The notes beneath the pieces are model-generated. The model saw only the letters and a program-made list of their open reading frames with translations. It did no database searches and was not told where the DNA came from. Below are positions 1-9,193 of a stretch of DNA of 64,000 bases, one piece after another. Both the position numbers and the translations under genes were made by a program. Within the stretch, counting starts at the first letter, position 1. Each line of letters opens with the position of its first letter. This stretch comes from Nocardioides baculatus. Its GTDB lineage: Bacteria > Actinomycetota > Actinomycetes > Propionibacteriales > Nocardioidaceae. Where the stretch lies: assembly GCF_016735675.1 (NCBI RefSeq), contig NZ_JAERSG010000002.1:434001-498000 (forward strand). The letters run 5' to 3'.

Positions 1-1
1 C

Positions 2-1444
2 GAGGCCTTCGCGTCCTTCGGGTTCTGCAAGGCCCACGCTGCCGCCTTCGCCCTCCCGACCTACCAGTCGGCGTGGCTCAAGGCCCACTGGCCGGCGCAC
101 TTTCTCTCCGGCGTGCTCACCCACGACCCCGGCATGTACCCCAAGCGGCTGATCCTCGACGATGCTCGCCAGTTCGGTGTGGGGGTGCTCGGGCTCGACG
201 TCAACGCGAGCGCGTCGACGTACGTCGTCGAGCGCGGCAGCGCCGAGGAGGGCCATGCGATCCGGCTCTCGCTCACGGACGTGAAGGGGATCACCGCGGC
301 CGAGGTGGCGCGGATCGTCGAGGCACGCGATGGCGGCCCCTACGTCTCGCTCTCCGACTTCTTCCACCGCGCCCGGGTCTCGCGGCCGGTGCTCGAGCGG
401 CTGGTGCTGGCCGGCGGCTTCGACGGCGTCTACGGCATCGGCGCACGCGACCACGCGGTGCACCGGCGCGACCGCGTGACACGGCGCGACCTGCTGCTCC
501 AGGTCGCCGAGCTCGACCTCCATGCCCGGGCGCTCGACCGCGCGCTCCGGGCCCGTGGTCGTGGGCTGTCGGGTCGCCGCGCCTCGCCGGCGGCCGCGGT
601 GAGCGCCACCGAGGCGGCGGCCCGCAACAGCACCGACCCGGGAGTCCGGGACTCGTCCGCTCCGGTCGAGCGGCACGCCCTGGCCGACGGCGGGGTCTGG
701 GCGCGCGCAGCCGCGCAGTCGCGCGCTGCCCGCCCGGTGGCGGAGGCCGAGTCGGTGCAGCTCACGCTCCGTCTGGGTGACGAGCCGGGCGAGCCGGGGG
801 AGCGGCCCTCGGGCCTGCCCGAGATGACGACGGTCGAGCGGATGCGCGCCGAGCTCGAGATCCTCGGCCTCGACGTCAGCCAGCACGTCGTCACCACCTA
901 CGACCCCTTCCTCGACGCGCTCGGCGTGACCCGCAGCCGCGACCTGCTGCGCCGCCGCAGCCGCGCCGAGCTGCTCGTTGCCGGCGTCAAGGTCGCCACC
1001 CAGACGCCGCCGATCAGGTCCGGACGACGGGTGGTGTTCCTGACCGTCGACGACGGCACCGGTCCGGTCGACGCGACGTTCTTCGAGGACGCGCAAGGCC
1101 CCTATGCCTCGATCGTCTTCTCGTCCTGGCTGCTGCTGGTGCGCGGGGAGCTGCGACGCACCGGGCGGCGAGGGGTCTCGGTCCGCGCCACCGGTGCCTG
1201 GGAGCTCCAGGCGCTCCACGAGCTGTGGCGGAGCGGTCGCACGTCCGAGGACGGTCTCGCGCTGGTCCGCGCCGAACTCGCGCGCGTCCCAAAGCCCGTG
1301 GGCGAGGAGCCCTCACGGCGCCGGGTCCTGACCCACTCGAGCGGCTTCCACCTGTCTCCCTACGCCGACGTGAAGCCCGCCGGCGATGACGCCAAGGGCG
1401 TCGCCCGCACGCTGTGGCACCGCAGCCCGGGGAGCCCGGGATGA
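2..1444 (+). CDS. dnaE2: Error-prone DNA polymerase DnaE2 (C-terminal part, 5' truncated by window)
   Basis: The frame is open from the first bases, so the gene starts upstream of the window. The opening residues (FGFCKAHAAAFA, then LPTYQSAWLKAH and VLTHDPGMYPKR) are the finger region conserved in the DnaE2/ImuC branch of C-family polymerases. Further on come VTRRDLLLQVAEL, VQLTLRLGD and AELEILGLDVSQH, then an OB-fold-like end (VVFLTVDDGTG). Family knowledge: this polymerase performs mutagenic translesion synthesis with ImuA/ImuB. Those partners are not visible here and would lie upstream. About 42 low-complexity residues separate the RARGRG segment from GVWARAAAQ (near 568-690). The dinB gene 0.8 kb downstream fits a damage-tolerance locus. 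Confidence 0.93.
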   Translation, partial: EAFASFGFCKAHAAAFALPTYQSAWLKAHWPAHFLSGVLTHDPGMYPKRLILDDARQFGVGVLGLDVNASASTYVVERGSAEEGHAIRLSLTDVKGITAAEVARIVEARDGGPYVSLSDFFHRARVSRPVLERLVLAGGFDGVYGIGARDHAVHRRDRVTRRDLLLQVAELDLHARALDRALRARGRGLSGRRASPAAAVSATEAAARNSTDPGVRDSSAPVERHALADGGVWARAAAQSRAARPVAEAESVQLTLRLGDEPGEPGERPSGLPEMTTVERMRAELEILGLDVSQHVVTTYDPFLDALGVTRSRDLLRRRSRAELLVAGVKVATQTPPIRSGRRVVFLTVDDGTGPVDATFFEDAQGPYASIVFSSWLLLVRGELRRTGRRGVSVRATGAWELQALHELWRSGRTSEDGLALVRAELARVPKPVGEEPSRRRVLTHSSGFHLSPYADVKPAGDDAKGVARTLWHRSPGSPG

Positions 1445-1450
1445 AGCCAC

Positions 1451-1456
1451 TAGGGT
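1451..1456 (+). promoter_or_regulatory. Candidate -10 box (TAGGGT) of a leaderless promoter
   Basis: TAGGGT lies 7 nt before the ATG at 1464, just after the dnaE2 stop codon. This matches the actinobacterial TANNNT -10 pattern, and no Shine-Dalgarno sequence precedes the ATG. The same arrangement recurs before several other genes in this window. Confidence 0.4.
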
Positions 1457-1463
1457 TGCCCGC

Positions 1464-2207
1464 ATGGCCCAGCCCTCCGCCAGCGACCGCCGCCACTCCG
1501 TCCGCACCGGCGTGGCATGGGACGGCGTACGCGCGGTGCTGGACGGTGCCGGCGCCGCTGACCAGCAGGCGCGGATCGTCGACGTCGGCGGCGGCACCGG
1601 CGGGTTCGCGGTGCCCCTGGCCGAGCTGGGCCACCGGGTGCAGGTCATCGACCCGAGCCCCGACGCCCTCGCCTCGCTCGACCGGCGTGCTCGCGAGCGC
1701 GGCGTCGCCGACCGGGTCACGGGACAGCAGGGCGACCTCGCCGACCTGGCGACCCTGGTCGACGAGGCCGACCTGGTGCTGTGCCACGGCGTGCTGGAGA
1801 TGGTCGACGACCCCGCCGCCTCGCTCGGCACCATCGCCGGTGTGCTCCGGCCCGGCGGCCACCTCAGCCTCCTCGTCGCCCAGCGCCACGCGGCCGTGGT
1901 CGCACGGGCGATGGCCGGCCACTTCCAAGCCGCCCACGAGCTCCTCGACGGAGACGTCCAGGCCGGTGGGCCGGGCCGGGGAGGGCACCGCTTCACCCAC
2001 GGCGAGGTCGTCGACCTCCTCGCCGCGGCCGGACTCGCACCGACCTCCGTGCAGGCGGTCCGGGTCTTCTCCGACCTCGTGCCCGGCAACCTCCTCGACC
2101 TCGAGCCCGGAGCGACCGCCGCGCTCGTCGAGCTCGAGCGTGCCGTGGCCACCCGCCCCGAGTACCTCCCGCTCGCGGCCCAGCTGCACGTCATCGCGCG
2201 CCGCTGA
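1464..2207 (+). CDS. Class I SAM-dependent methyltransferase
   Basis: A 247-residue protein with a classic motif I (IVDVGGGTGGF, residues 38-48), an acidic strand-2 end (VIDPSPDAL), and a post-motif region with LCHGVLEMVDDP and LRPGGHLSLL. These are SAM-binding Rossmann features of the UbiE/BioC-like superfamily. The substrate cannot be read from the sequence; it could be a tRNA, a small molecule or a protein. I chose the ATG at 1464 because a TAGGGT box sits 7 nt upstream and an earlier start at 1386 would overlap dnaE2 by 59 bp. It lies between two translesion polymerase genes and 18 bp before dinB. Confidence 0.85.
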   Translation: MAQPSASDRRHSVRTGVAWDGVRAVLDGAGAADQQARIVDVGGGTGGFAVPLAELGHRVQVIDPSPDALASLDRRARERGVADRVTGQQGDLADLATLVDEADLVLCHGVLEMVDDPAASLGTIAGVLRPGGHLSLLVAQRHAAVVARAMAGHFQAAHELLDGDVQAGGPGRGGHRFTHGEVVDLLAAAGLAPTSVQAVRVFSDLVPGNLLDLEPGATAALVELERAVATRPEYLPLAAQLHVIARR

Positions 2208-2225
2208 CGCGAGGGATCGGCCGCG

Positions 2226-3428
2226 ATGACGGCCGATCCGATCGTCACGCCCCTGCTCCACGTCGACATGGACGCGTTCTACGCGTCCGTCGCGCTGCGC
2301 GAGCGCCCCGACCTCGTCGACCAGCCGGTCGTGGTCGGCGGCAGCGGGCGGGGCGTGGTGCTCGCCGCCAACTACGTCGCCCGACGCTACGGCGTCCGCT
2401 CCGCACTGCCGATGACGCGCGTACGCCGGCTGTGCCCGCACGTCGTGGTGATCGAGCCCGACTACGCCACCTTCACCAGCGTCTCGGCGTCGGTGATGGA
2501 GACCTTCCGCGAGGTCACCCCGCTGGTGGAGGCGATCTCGCTCGACGAGGCGTTCCTCGACGTGCGCGGCTCCACGCGCCGGCTCGGGACGCCCGGCGAG
2601 ATCGCCGAGCGGCTGCGCTCGACCATCCACGACGAGCAGGGCATCACCTGCTCGGTGGGGGTCGCCGCGTCGGTGTCGGTGGCCAAGCTCGCCAGCCGGC
2701 GGGCCAAGCCCGACGGGGTGATCGTGGTGCCGCCGTCGCGGGTGACGTCGTTCCTCCACCCGCTCGACGTCGGTGAGCTCTACGGCGTGGGGGAGAAGAC
2801 CCAGGCGCTGCTCCACCGGTTCGGGCTGATGACCGTGGGCGATGTGGCGCACACGCCGCTCCGCACCCTCCAACGCGCGGTCGGCGTGCACCTCGGACGC
2901 GAGCTGCACCACCTGGCCTGGGGCACGGACCGCGGTGAGCTCACGCCGCGCTCGGGTCCCTACGAGCCCGACCGGTCGATGGGGGCCGACGAGACCTTCG
3001 CGCGCGACACCGACGACCGCGAGGTGATCGTCCGCGAGCTGCTGCGCCTCTCCGCCCGGGTGGCCGGCCGGATGCGCGCCGCCGGGGTGGCCGGTCGGAC
3101 GATCACGCTGAAGGTCCGCTTCGCCGACTTCACCACGATCACCCGCTCGCGCACACAGACCGAGGCCACCGACGTCACCGTGGAGGTCCACCGCGCGGTG
3201 ACCCGGCTCTACGACGCGCTCGGCCTGCAGCGGGCACGCCTGCGCCTCGTCGGCGTACGCGTCGAGGGTCTGGTCCCGCGCGCCACCGTGCACCGCCAGC
3301 TGGTGCTGGGGGAGCCCGACCACGGCTGGTCCGACGCCGATCGTGCGGTCGACCTGGCCACCCGTCGGTTCGGCTCGTCGGCCGTACGACCCGCGAGCCT
3401 GGTGGGTGTCCGGGCGCGCAACGGATGA
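2226..3428 (+). CDS. dinB: DNA polymerase IV (Y-family, DinB)
   Basis: A 400-residue protein, full length for the family. Palm motifs carry the catalytic acids: LLHVDMDAFYAS near residue 10 (D14, D16) and SLDEAFLDV (D107, E108). The fingers include GVRSALPMTRVRRLCP, and KLASRRAKPDG marks the thumb boundary. The little-finger domain occupies roughly residues 235-350. It performs low-fidelity bypass synthesis at stalled forks. The start ATG is preceded by GAGGGAT at suitable spacing. With dnaE2 two genes upstream it forms a mutagenic-repair pair. Confidence 0.96.
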   Translation: MTADPIVTPLLHVDMDAFYASVALRERPDLVDQPVVVGGSGRGVVLAANYVARRYGVRSALPMTRVRRLCPHVVVIEPDYATFTSVSASVMETFREVTPLVEAISLDEAFLDVRGSTRRLGTPGEIAERLRSTIHDEQGITCSVGVAASVSVAKLASRRAKPDGVIVVPPSRVTSFLHPLDVGELYGVGEKTQALLHRFGLMTVGDVAHTPLRTLQRAVGVHLGRELHHLAWGTDRGELTPRSGPYEPDRSMGADETFARDTDDREVIVRELLRLSARVAGRMRAAGVAGRTITLKVRFADFTTITRSRTQTEATDVTVEVHRAVTRLYDALGLQRARLRLVGVRVEGLVPRATVHRQLVLGEPDHGWSDADRAVDLATRRFGSSAVRPASLVGVRARNG

Positions 3429-3556
3429 CCCGGCAACTGGCCTGGCGACACTCCGGAATGACCAGGCATTCCCCGCTTCCGGGTGAATTTCGACAGGACG
3501 CCTACCGTGTGCCCTGACACGTGCCTAGACTTGGCCGTGAGAGGTGAGGAGGAACT

Positions 3557-3994
3557 GTGGAGCTCTCCGAGGAAGAACTGCGAATGCTCGAGCAGATGGA
3601 GCGCGCCCTCGTCGAGGAAGATCCCAAGCTCGCCTCCACCCTCCGCGGTACGTCGTTCCAGCGCGCCGCCCGTCGTCGCATGGTCGTCGGTGGTGTCGTC
3701 CTCGTGGCCGGCATCGGTCTCCTTGTCGCCGCGGTGCTCCTCGACCTCAGTGCGCTCGTCCAGACGATCGTCGGAGTCCTCGGCTTCGTCGTGATGCTCG
3801 GCGGCGCGATCCTCGCGCTCACCTCCTCGCGCAACCCCGGTGCGGCCGCTCCCAAGGTCCGCGCCTCCGGCCGCAGCGGCCTCGGCGTCGTCGACGGCGG
3901 CCGCCAGCACCGGCCCTCCCGCCAGCGCTCCGGCGCTCCGTTCATGGAGCGCATGGAGGAGCGGTGGCGTCGCCGCCGCGAGCGCGGCCTCTGA
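3557..3994 (+). CDS. DUF3040 family small membrane protein
   Basis: A 145-residue protein. The start (MELSEEELRMLEQMERALVE, with DPKLASTLR shortly after) is the acidic helical head typical of actinobacterial DUF3040 proteins. Two hydrophobic segments follow, near residues 48-66 and 70-90, and then a basic Arg-rich tail. The function is unknown; the topology suggests a small inner-membrane protein with cytosolic ends. The GTG start has a strong GAGGAGGA Shine-Dalgarno 4 nt upstream. A TAGACT box at 3526-3531 is a plausible -10. The gene converges on the transglutaminase operon across a repeat array. Confidence 0.8.
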   Translation: MELSEEELRMLEQMERALVEEDPKLASTLRGTSFQRAARRRMVVGGVVLVAGIGLLVAAVLLDLSALVQTIVGVLGFVVMLGGAILALTSSRNPGAAAPKVRASGRSGLGVVDGGRQHRPSRQRSGAPFMERMEERWRRRRERGL

Positions 3995-4008
3995 CCCACC
4001 GCTGACCA

Positions 4009-4200
4009 CCGAGTCGGCGCGTCTCTACGCGCATAGGTCGCCGAGTTGGCGCATGTGTTCGCGCCAGAGGCGCCGAGTCGGCGTATCTGTACGTCCATAG
4101 GTCACCGAGTCGGCGCATGTGTACGCGCGTTGGGCACCGAGTCGGCGCATGTGTACGCGCGTTGGGCACCGGGTCGGCGTATCTGTACGCGATCGACGCG
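4009..4200 (+). repeat. Tandem array, six 32-bp units
   Basis: Six head-to-tail units of exactly 32 bp begin at 4009, 4041, 4073, 4105, 4137 and 4169. Each starts CCGAGTCGGCG (or CCGAGTTGGCG / CCGGGTCGGCG) and continues to a core GCGYATSTGTACGC, where arms GCGTA and TACGC can pair. Units 4 and 5 are identical. The array occupies the gap between two convergent genes. It has no unique spacers, so it is not a CRISPR. Confidence 0.9.
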
Positions 4201-4206
4201 ACGCGC

Positions 4207-4285
4207 GCGTACAGATACGCCTGGTCGAGGGTGCTGGCGGGTACCGATGCGTCGGGTCGAGGGTGCTGGCGCGAACAGATGCGCC
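4207..4285 (-). repeat. Three inverted copies of the 32-bp repeat core
   Basis: The reverse complement of the array core (GCGTACAGATACGCC and variants) begins at 4207, 4239 and 4271, again with exact 32-bp spacing. The linker GTCGAGGGTGCTGGCG repeats between the copies. Together with the six forward units this makes a 6+3 head-to-head arrangement that ends at the stop codon of the minus-strand gene. Confidence 0.85.
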
Positions 4286-4288
4286 CGG

Positions 4289-6649
4289 TCAGCCGACGAG
4301 CTCGTCGACCGTCGTGCTGGTCTCGGGGTCGACCGGGGTCGGGGGCTGGGCGCGGCGGGAGGCGCGGGGGCGCCAGGTCGTACGCCGTCCGACGACGGAG
4401 GCGGGCCACCACTGGGCGCGGCGCACCTCCCGGGGGGTGACGCCGGCGGCCAGCGCCTGCTCCACCACATGGGCGTCGTCGGCGAAGCGCTCGGCCGTGA
4501 AGCTCTCCGGGTGGCGGGAGTAGCGGCTGTGCTCGAGGGCGCCGACGAGGCGGTCGAGTGCCTGCGCGGCCTCGGGTGCCTGGTCGCGGCCGCGGCGCGG
4601 CCGATCGGGGCGCTCCGCGCCCACGACGGTCGCGGCGAGCAGTCGTCCGAGCCACTCGCCGGCACGCCGCGGTGAGCGACCCACCGGCCAGGCGTGGCCG
4701 AGGTCGGCGGCGACGTCGCGCAGCTCCAGCCAGAGGTCCTCGATGTCGCCCGCCATCCGCTGCCGGCGCCGGGCGGCGCGGACGAGGCGGGGCGTGAGCA
4801 GCAGGAGCGCCAGCAGGCCGAGACCGAGGAGGCCGGCGAGGACCGGCACCCACGGCACGGACGAGGTGCTCTCGTCGGCCGTGCCTTCGTCGGCGCTCGG
4901 GCTCGCGCCACGCTCCGGCAGCTGCTCGGTGGACCGGGTCGCGCTCGGCGTGGGCGACTCGGTCACCGGCGCGAAGTCGGCGACCGTGTAGTCGGGGACG
5001 TCGGTTGCGCGGGTCTGCGGGGTGGGCTCGAAGCGCACCCAGCCGGACCCCGGGAAGTAGAGCTCGGGCCAGGCGTGCAGGTCGTGCGCGGAGAACTCCC
5101 AGGCACCGTTGGCGGTCTTCTCGGGCTCGAGGAAGCCGACCGCGACGCGGCTCGGGATACCGAGGACGCGCGCCATGATCGCCATGGTGGCCGCGAACTG
5201 CTCGCAGTAGCCGACCTTGTCGTTGAGGAACGCCAGCAGGTCGGCGCCACCGCTACCGGCCGACTCGACCTGGTTGATGTCGTACTCGAACTCGGTGCGG
5301 AACCACTGCTGCAGCACCTGCGCCTTCTGGAAGCGGGTCGGCGCGTCGGCGGTCACGGCCGCCGCCTGGCGGCGGATCTCGTTGTTGAGGCTGGGCGGGA
5401 TGTCGGTGAAGATGCCCGCGACCGACCCGGCGCCGGAGACCGCGGTGTTCATCGACTCGGCGTCGTAGGTCAGCTGGACGCCGGTGAAGTCGTAGTTCGC
5501 GCCGGCCGTCGTCACGTCGTCCTGGGCCGCGATGAAGTCACGCGTGGTGACGTCGTAGCGCCAGTCCGTGCCGGCCGAGATCTGGGTGGTCTGGGACGTC
5601 GTGGGCAGCCACGTCGAGCTGAAGTCGTCGCCGATCGTGACGCCGTACTTGAACTCGCGGCGCTTGACGCTGCCTGCGACCCCGTCGAGCGGCGGCAGCG
5701 CGCCGGTCGCGGTCTGCGTGTCGGGGATGTCGCGGTCGCCCGGCGTCCACTGCGTGCCGCTGAAGCGGGCCAGCACCGAGAGCCGGAAGTAGGACGGGCG
5801 GGGTCCGGAGGTCGTGACCTGCATCAGCGGGATGTCCTCGCCGCGCTGGAGGTCGCGTCGCAGGTCGACCATCGGGTCCTTGACCTCGACCTCGCGCGTG
5901 CCCGGCCCGTTGCCGTCGAAGACGCTCATGCTCATGGTCGGCACGGCCACCGGCACGACGATCGCCAGGGCGATCGACGCCGCCCCGAGGGCGAGCGCGG
6001 TGTTGCCGATGGCCCCGGTGCGCACGGAGAAGGAGCCCTTCTCGCCGTCGGGCGCGCGGCCCCAGCTGGTGACGTGGTCGCTGTGCTGGAGGAAGACGAG
6101 GGTGAGGAAGAGCCCGGCGACGACCGAGAAGAGCCACCACGACACCGCCTCGCCGGTCACCGCGACCGGAAGGGTGTACGCCGCCAGCAGCGCGAGCCCG
6201 GCCACCGGTGCCCGGCGCAGGGTGCAGGCGATGACGTCGACGGCGATGACCACGAGCGTGCCGCCGATGAGCAGCAGCGGGTGCACCGGCGGGACCCCCG
6301 CCTGCACCGGCGCGGCGTAGCTGCGGGAGCTCTCGAGCGCGGCGTCGATCGCGGCGAGGAACGCGTCGACGTTGTCGGGCGTGGGGATCGGCGAGCCGGT
6401 CGTGGTGCCGAGGACCAGCAGGGCGCCGAGGACCAGCTGGCCGGCGATGATCGCCAGCGGGTGGATCCGGCTCCAGCGGGCGAGGGCCCCGAGACCGGCG
6501 ATGACGACGCCGATGAACAGCAGCGGGAAGCCGACCTCCGCGAAGCCGGCCGTCAGCACCCGCCACGACAGCACCGTGACCCACGCGGCGAGCATCGCGA
6601 TGCCGGCCAGCCGCAGCTGCTGGGGGAGGCTGCTCCAGGACGCCTTCAT
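4289..6649 (-). CDS. Transglutaminase-like membrane protein (TgpA/DUF3488 type)
   Basis: A 786-residue protein. About six hydrophobic helices fill the first 230 residues. A large extracytoplasmic region follows with a transglutaminase-like core: GYCEQFAATMAIMAR (nucleophile Cys482), a His in SAHDLHAWPELYF, and VRFEPTPQ. One more membrane helix (about VPWVPVLAGLLGLGLLALL) and a cytosolic Arg-rich tail complete the TgpA layout. The physiological substrate is unknown. The ATG at 6649 overlaps the DUF58 stop by 4 bp. MoxR-DUF58-transglutaminase is a widespread operon suspected to work on secreted or envelope proteins. Confidence 0.9.
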   Translation of the reverse strand: MKASWSSLPQQLRLAGIAMLAAWVTVLSWRVLTAGFAEVGFPLLFIGVVIAGLGALARWSRIHPLAIIAGQLVLGALLVLGTTTGSPIPTPDNVDAFLAAIDAALESSRSYAAPVQAGVPPVHPLLLIGGTLVVIAVDVIACTLRRAPVAGLALLAAYTLPVAVTGEAVSWWLFSVVAGLFLTLVFLQHSDHVTSWGRAPDGEKGSFSVRTGAIGNTALALGAASIALAIVVPVAVPTMSMSVFDGNGPGTREVEVKDPMVDLRRDLQRGEDIPLMQVTTSGPRPSYFRLSVLARFSGTQWTPGDRDIPDTQTATGALPPLDGVAGSVKRREFKYGVTIGDDFSSTWLPTTSQTTQISAGTDWRYDVTTRDFIAAQDDVTTAGANYDFTGVQLTYDAESMNTAVSGAGSVAGIFTDIPPSLNNEIRRQAAAVTADAPTRFQKAQVLQQWFRTEFEYDINQVESAGSGGADLLAFLNDKVGYCEQFAATMAIMARVLGIPSRVAVGFLEPEKTANGAWEFSAHDLHAWPELYFPGSGWVRFEPTPQTRATDVPDYTVADFAPVTESPTPSATRSTEQLPERGASPSADEGTADESTSSVPWVPVLAGLLGLGLLALLLLTPRLVRAARRRQRMAGDIEDLWLELRDVAADLGHAWPVGRSPRRAGEWLGRLLAATVVGAERPDRPRRGRDQAPEAAQALDRLVGALEHSRYSRHPESFTAERFADDAHVVEQALAAGVTPREVRRAQWWPASVVGRRTTWRPRASRRAQPPTPVDPETSTTVDELVG

Positions 6650-7914
6650 CGCGCGGCTCCTGCCGAGGCGACGGCACGGCTCTGCAGCATCCCGAGCTCC
6701 TGCCACGCGGTGTCGAGGCGGTCGCGGGGACCGAGGGTCACCGAGCGCCAGCCCGACGAGGTGAGGTACGAGGCCGCGCCGAGGCCCGGCTGCACCGGGA
6801 GGTGCGGCGCCCAGGCGTCGACGTCGAGCGCGATCGCGAGGCTGGACGACGCGTGGTGCTGGAGTCGCCGCAGGAAGGGCAGGTCCGGCTCGCCGAGGCC
6901 GCCGAAGACGCCGACCACGAGGCCGCCGTGACCGGGCTCGGACAGCCACTGCGTGTCGGGCGCGGGGGAGTGGTCGAGCTGCACGACGGCAAGGGCCTCG
7001 AGGAGCGGGACGGTGCTGGCCTGCGCGGCGTGCGAGTGCCACTGCGTCTCACGGCTGTCGCCGGAGGCGGTGACCAGTCGCACCGTGTAGCCGAGGTGCG
7101 TGAGGTGCACCGCGATGGACGCCGCCGCGGAGACGGCACCCTCGAGCGAGCTCGCCGCGCCCTGCCCCCGGTGCGCCGTGCCACGGTTGTCGAGGAAGAC
7201 GGTCGCCCGCGACTGCCAGGGCTGCTCCTCGCGCCGCACCATCAGCTCGCCGACGCGCGCGGAGCTGCGCCAGTGGACCCGACGCAGGTCGTCACCGCGG
7301 CGGTACTCGCGCACGGTCACGTCCTCGGCACTGCCGGTGGCGAAGGCACGGGGCCGGTTGTCGCCCGAGCCCGTCCATGCCCCGCCGAGCGGGATCACGG
7401 GCAGGGTGACAGTGCGCGGCGTGACCGTCAGCCGTGCGGTGGCGTGGAAGGTGCGACCGAGCTCGACGAGGCCGAAGGGGTCGGTCACGCGCACCGACAT
7501 CGGGCCGATCTCGAACTGGCCGCGCAGCTCGGAGCGGACGGCGTACGTCGCATGGCGGCGCCACCCGTGGCCGAGGCCCTCGAGCACGAAGCGCGGGCGC
7601 GTGCCCAGCACGTAGGGGAGACGCTCCTCGAGCAGCAGCACGCCGGTCGGCGTGCGCGACTCGTTGGCGACGGTGAGCTCCACCGTGGCGGGCTGGCCGG
7701 CGGCGACGAGCTGCGGTGAGACCGTACGCACCAGGGCGAGGCGGTAGCGCGAGCGTCCGACCCACCACGCCGTGAGGAGCGGGAGGGCCGCGACGAGCAC
7801 ACCGATCCGGACGACGGAGGAGTGCCCGACGATGATGGCGGCGACCATCGTCGTGATGCCGGCAGCGAGGAACGCCCGCCCGCGGACGGTCAGTGCACCG
7901 AGTGCCTCACGCAC
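6646..7914 (-). CDS. DUF58 domain-containing protein
   Basis: A 422-residue protein with two N-terminal hydrophobic segments (residues 12-48). A beta-rich extracellular-like part follows, and then the DUF58 signature EYRRGDDLRRVHWRSSAR near residue 205, with a downstream VFLDNRG strand resembling a von Willebrand A fold. Such proteins pair with MoxR ATPases; the biochemical role is not established. It overlaps moxR upstream by 8 bp and the transglutaminase gene downstream by 4 bp, which indicates translational coupling. Confidence 0.9.
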   Translation of the reverse strand: MREALGALTVRGRAFLAAGITTMVAAIIVGHSSVVRIGVLVAALPLLTAWWVGRSRYRLALVRTVSPQLVAAGQPATVELTVANESRTPTGVLLLEERLPYVLGTRPRFVLEGLGHGWRRHATYAVRSELRGQFEIGPMSVRVTDPFGLVELGRTFHATARLTVTPRTVTLPVIPLGGAWTGSGDNRPRAFATGSAEDVTVREYRRGDDLRRVHWRSSARVGELMVRREEQPWQSRATVFLDNRGTAHRGQGAASSLEGAVSAAASIAVHLTHLGYTVRLVTASGDSRETQWHSHAAQASTVPLLEALAVVQLDHSPAPDTQWLSEPGHGGLVVGVFGGLGEPDLPFLRRLQHHASSSLAIALDVDAWAPHLPVQPGLGAASYLTSSGWRSVTLGPRDRLDTAWQELGMLQSRAVASAGAAR

Positions 7915-8887
7915 GGCTTGCGTCGGGCACCGGCACCGACTCCACGATCCCGGACAGGATCGCGGAGGTGGTGCGCCCGCTCATCGTGGCCTCGACATTG
8001 GGCAGCAGCCGGTGCGCGAGCACCGGCGAGGTGATGCCGTGGATGTCGTCGGGGAGGACGTAGTCGCGGCCCTGGGTCGCGGCGACGGCCTTGGCGGCCC
8101 GCACCAGGTGGAGCGTCGCGCGGGGCGAGGCGCCGAGATGCAGGTCGTTGCTCTGGCGGGTGGCCGTCGTCAGCGCGACGGCGTAGCGGTGGACCGCGGA
8201 CGACACGTGCACCCGGCCGACGATCTCGATGACCTTGCGGATCTCGCCGGCATCGGTCACCGGCTCGAGGTCGTCGAGGGGGTTATGCGAGGTGTGGCCC
8301 TCGAGCATCGCGATCTCGGCGGACTCGACCGGGTAGCCGACGGACACGCGCGCCATGAAGCGGTCGCGCTGCGCCTCGGGGAGGGCGTAGGTGCCCTCCA
8401 TCTCGATCGGGTTCTGGGTCGCGATCACCATGAACGGCTTCTCGAGCGTGTAGGTCGCGTTGTCGACGGTGACCTGGCGCTCCTCCATCGCCTCGAGCAG
8501 CGCGGACTGCGTCTTGGGGGACGCACGGTTGATCTCGTCGCCGACGACGATGTTGGCGAAGATGCCGCCGGGGCGGAACTCGAACTCGCGGGTGTCCTGG
8601 TTGAAGATCGAGACGCCCGTGACGTCCGAGGGCAGCAGGTCCGGGGTGAACTGGATCCGGCGGACCGTCGAGTCGATGCTGCGCGCGAGCGCCTTGCTGA
8701 GCTGGGTCTTGCCGACGCCGGGCACGTCCTCGATGAGGAGGTGCCCCTCGGCCAGCAGGACGACGAGCGCGGCGTTGACGACGTCCGGCTTGCCGGCGAT
8801 CACGCGCTCGATGTTCTGGCGCACGGCTCCGGTCACCCGATGCACGGTGTCCAGGTCAGGAGCCTGCCCCGCATACCCACTGCTCAC
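7907..8887 (-). CDS. MoxR family AAA+ ATPase
   Basis: A 326-residue protein. Walker A EDVPGVGKT lies at residues 53-61, Walker B VVGDEINRASPKTQSALLEAM follows about 60 residues later, sensor 1 is VIATQNPIE, and the arginine-finger region is LPEAQRDRFMARV. These are diagnostic of MoxR AAA+ chaperone-like ATPases. It is the first gene of the minus-strand operon and probably remodels or activates the DUF58 and transglutaminase partners (inference). The GTG start has GAGGGG about 11 nt upstream. Confidence 0.92.
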   Translation of the reverse strand: MSSGYAGQAPDLDTVHRVTGAVRQNIERVIAGKPDVVNAALVVLLAEGHLLIEDVPGVGKTQLSKALARSIDSTVRRIQFTPDLLPSDVTGVSIFNQDTREFEFRPGGIFANIVVGDEINRASPKTQSALLEAMEERQVTVDNATYTLEKPFMVIATQNPIEMEGTYALPEAQRDRFMARVSVGYPVESAEIAMLEGHTSHNPLDDLEPVTDAGEIRKVIEIVGRVHVSSAVHRYAVALTTATRQSNDLHLGASPRATLHLVRAAKAVAATQGRDYVLPDDIHGITSPVLAHRLLPNVEATMSGRTTSAILSGIVESVPVPDASRA

Positions 8888-9193
8888 GTCTTTGCCATCC
8901 CCTCGTAGCCCTCGCCCGCACAGGTCGATCCGCGGTCCCCACGGTATGTGGTGCGCGCAACATACCCGCCCGGCACGGGAGGTCGGCGGCCTCGGACCGG
9001 ACCGTTATCGGACTGCGCCCCACTTTCCACCACCACCGGTGTCCACCTTCCCCCACCGGCCCTCCACCCGGCGCCCACGGAGCGCGGTCCGAGCGTGGTC
9101 CACGCTCAGCGGGCCCCCCGCCGGCTCGGGGAGCGCAGGAGCGCGCGTCGGACCAGGACTCCGAAATTCACGCGTGGACTTCCCGCGTTTCGG

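Noticed and set aside
4009..4285. CRISPR array
   Set aside because: The 32-bp units are contiguous with no unique spacers, some are inverted, and no cas genes are near.
4041..4285. LexA/SOS boxes within the repeats (TGTTCGCG, GCGAACAG)
   Set aside because: Only one half of the actinobacterial CGAAC-N4-GTTCG box is matched in any unit.
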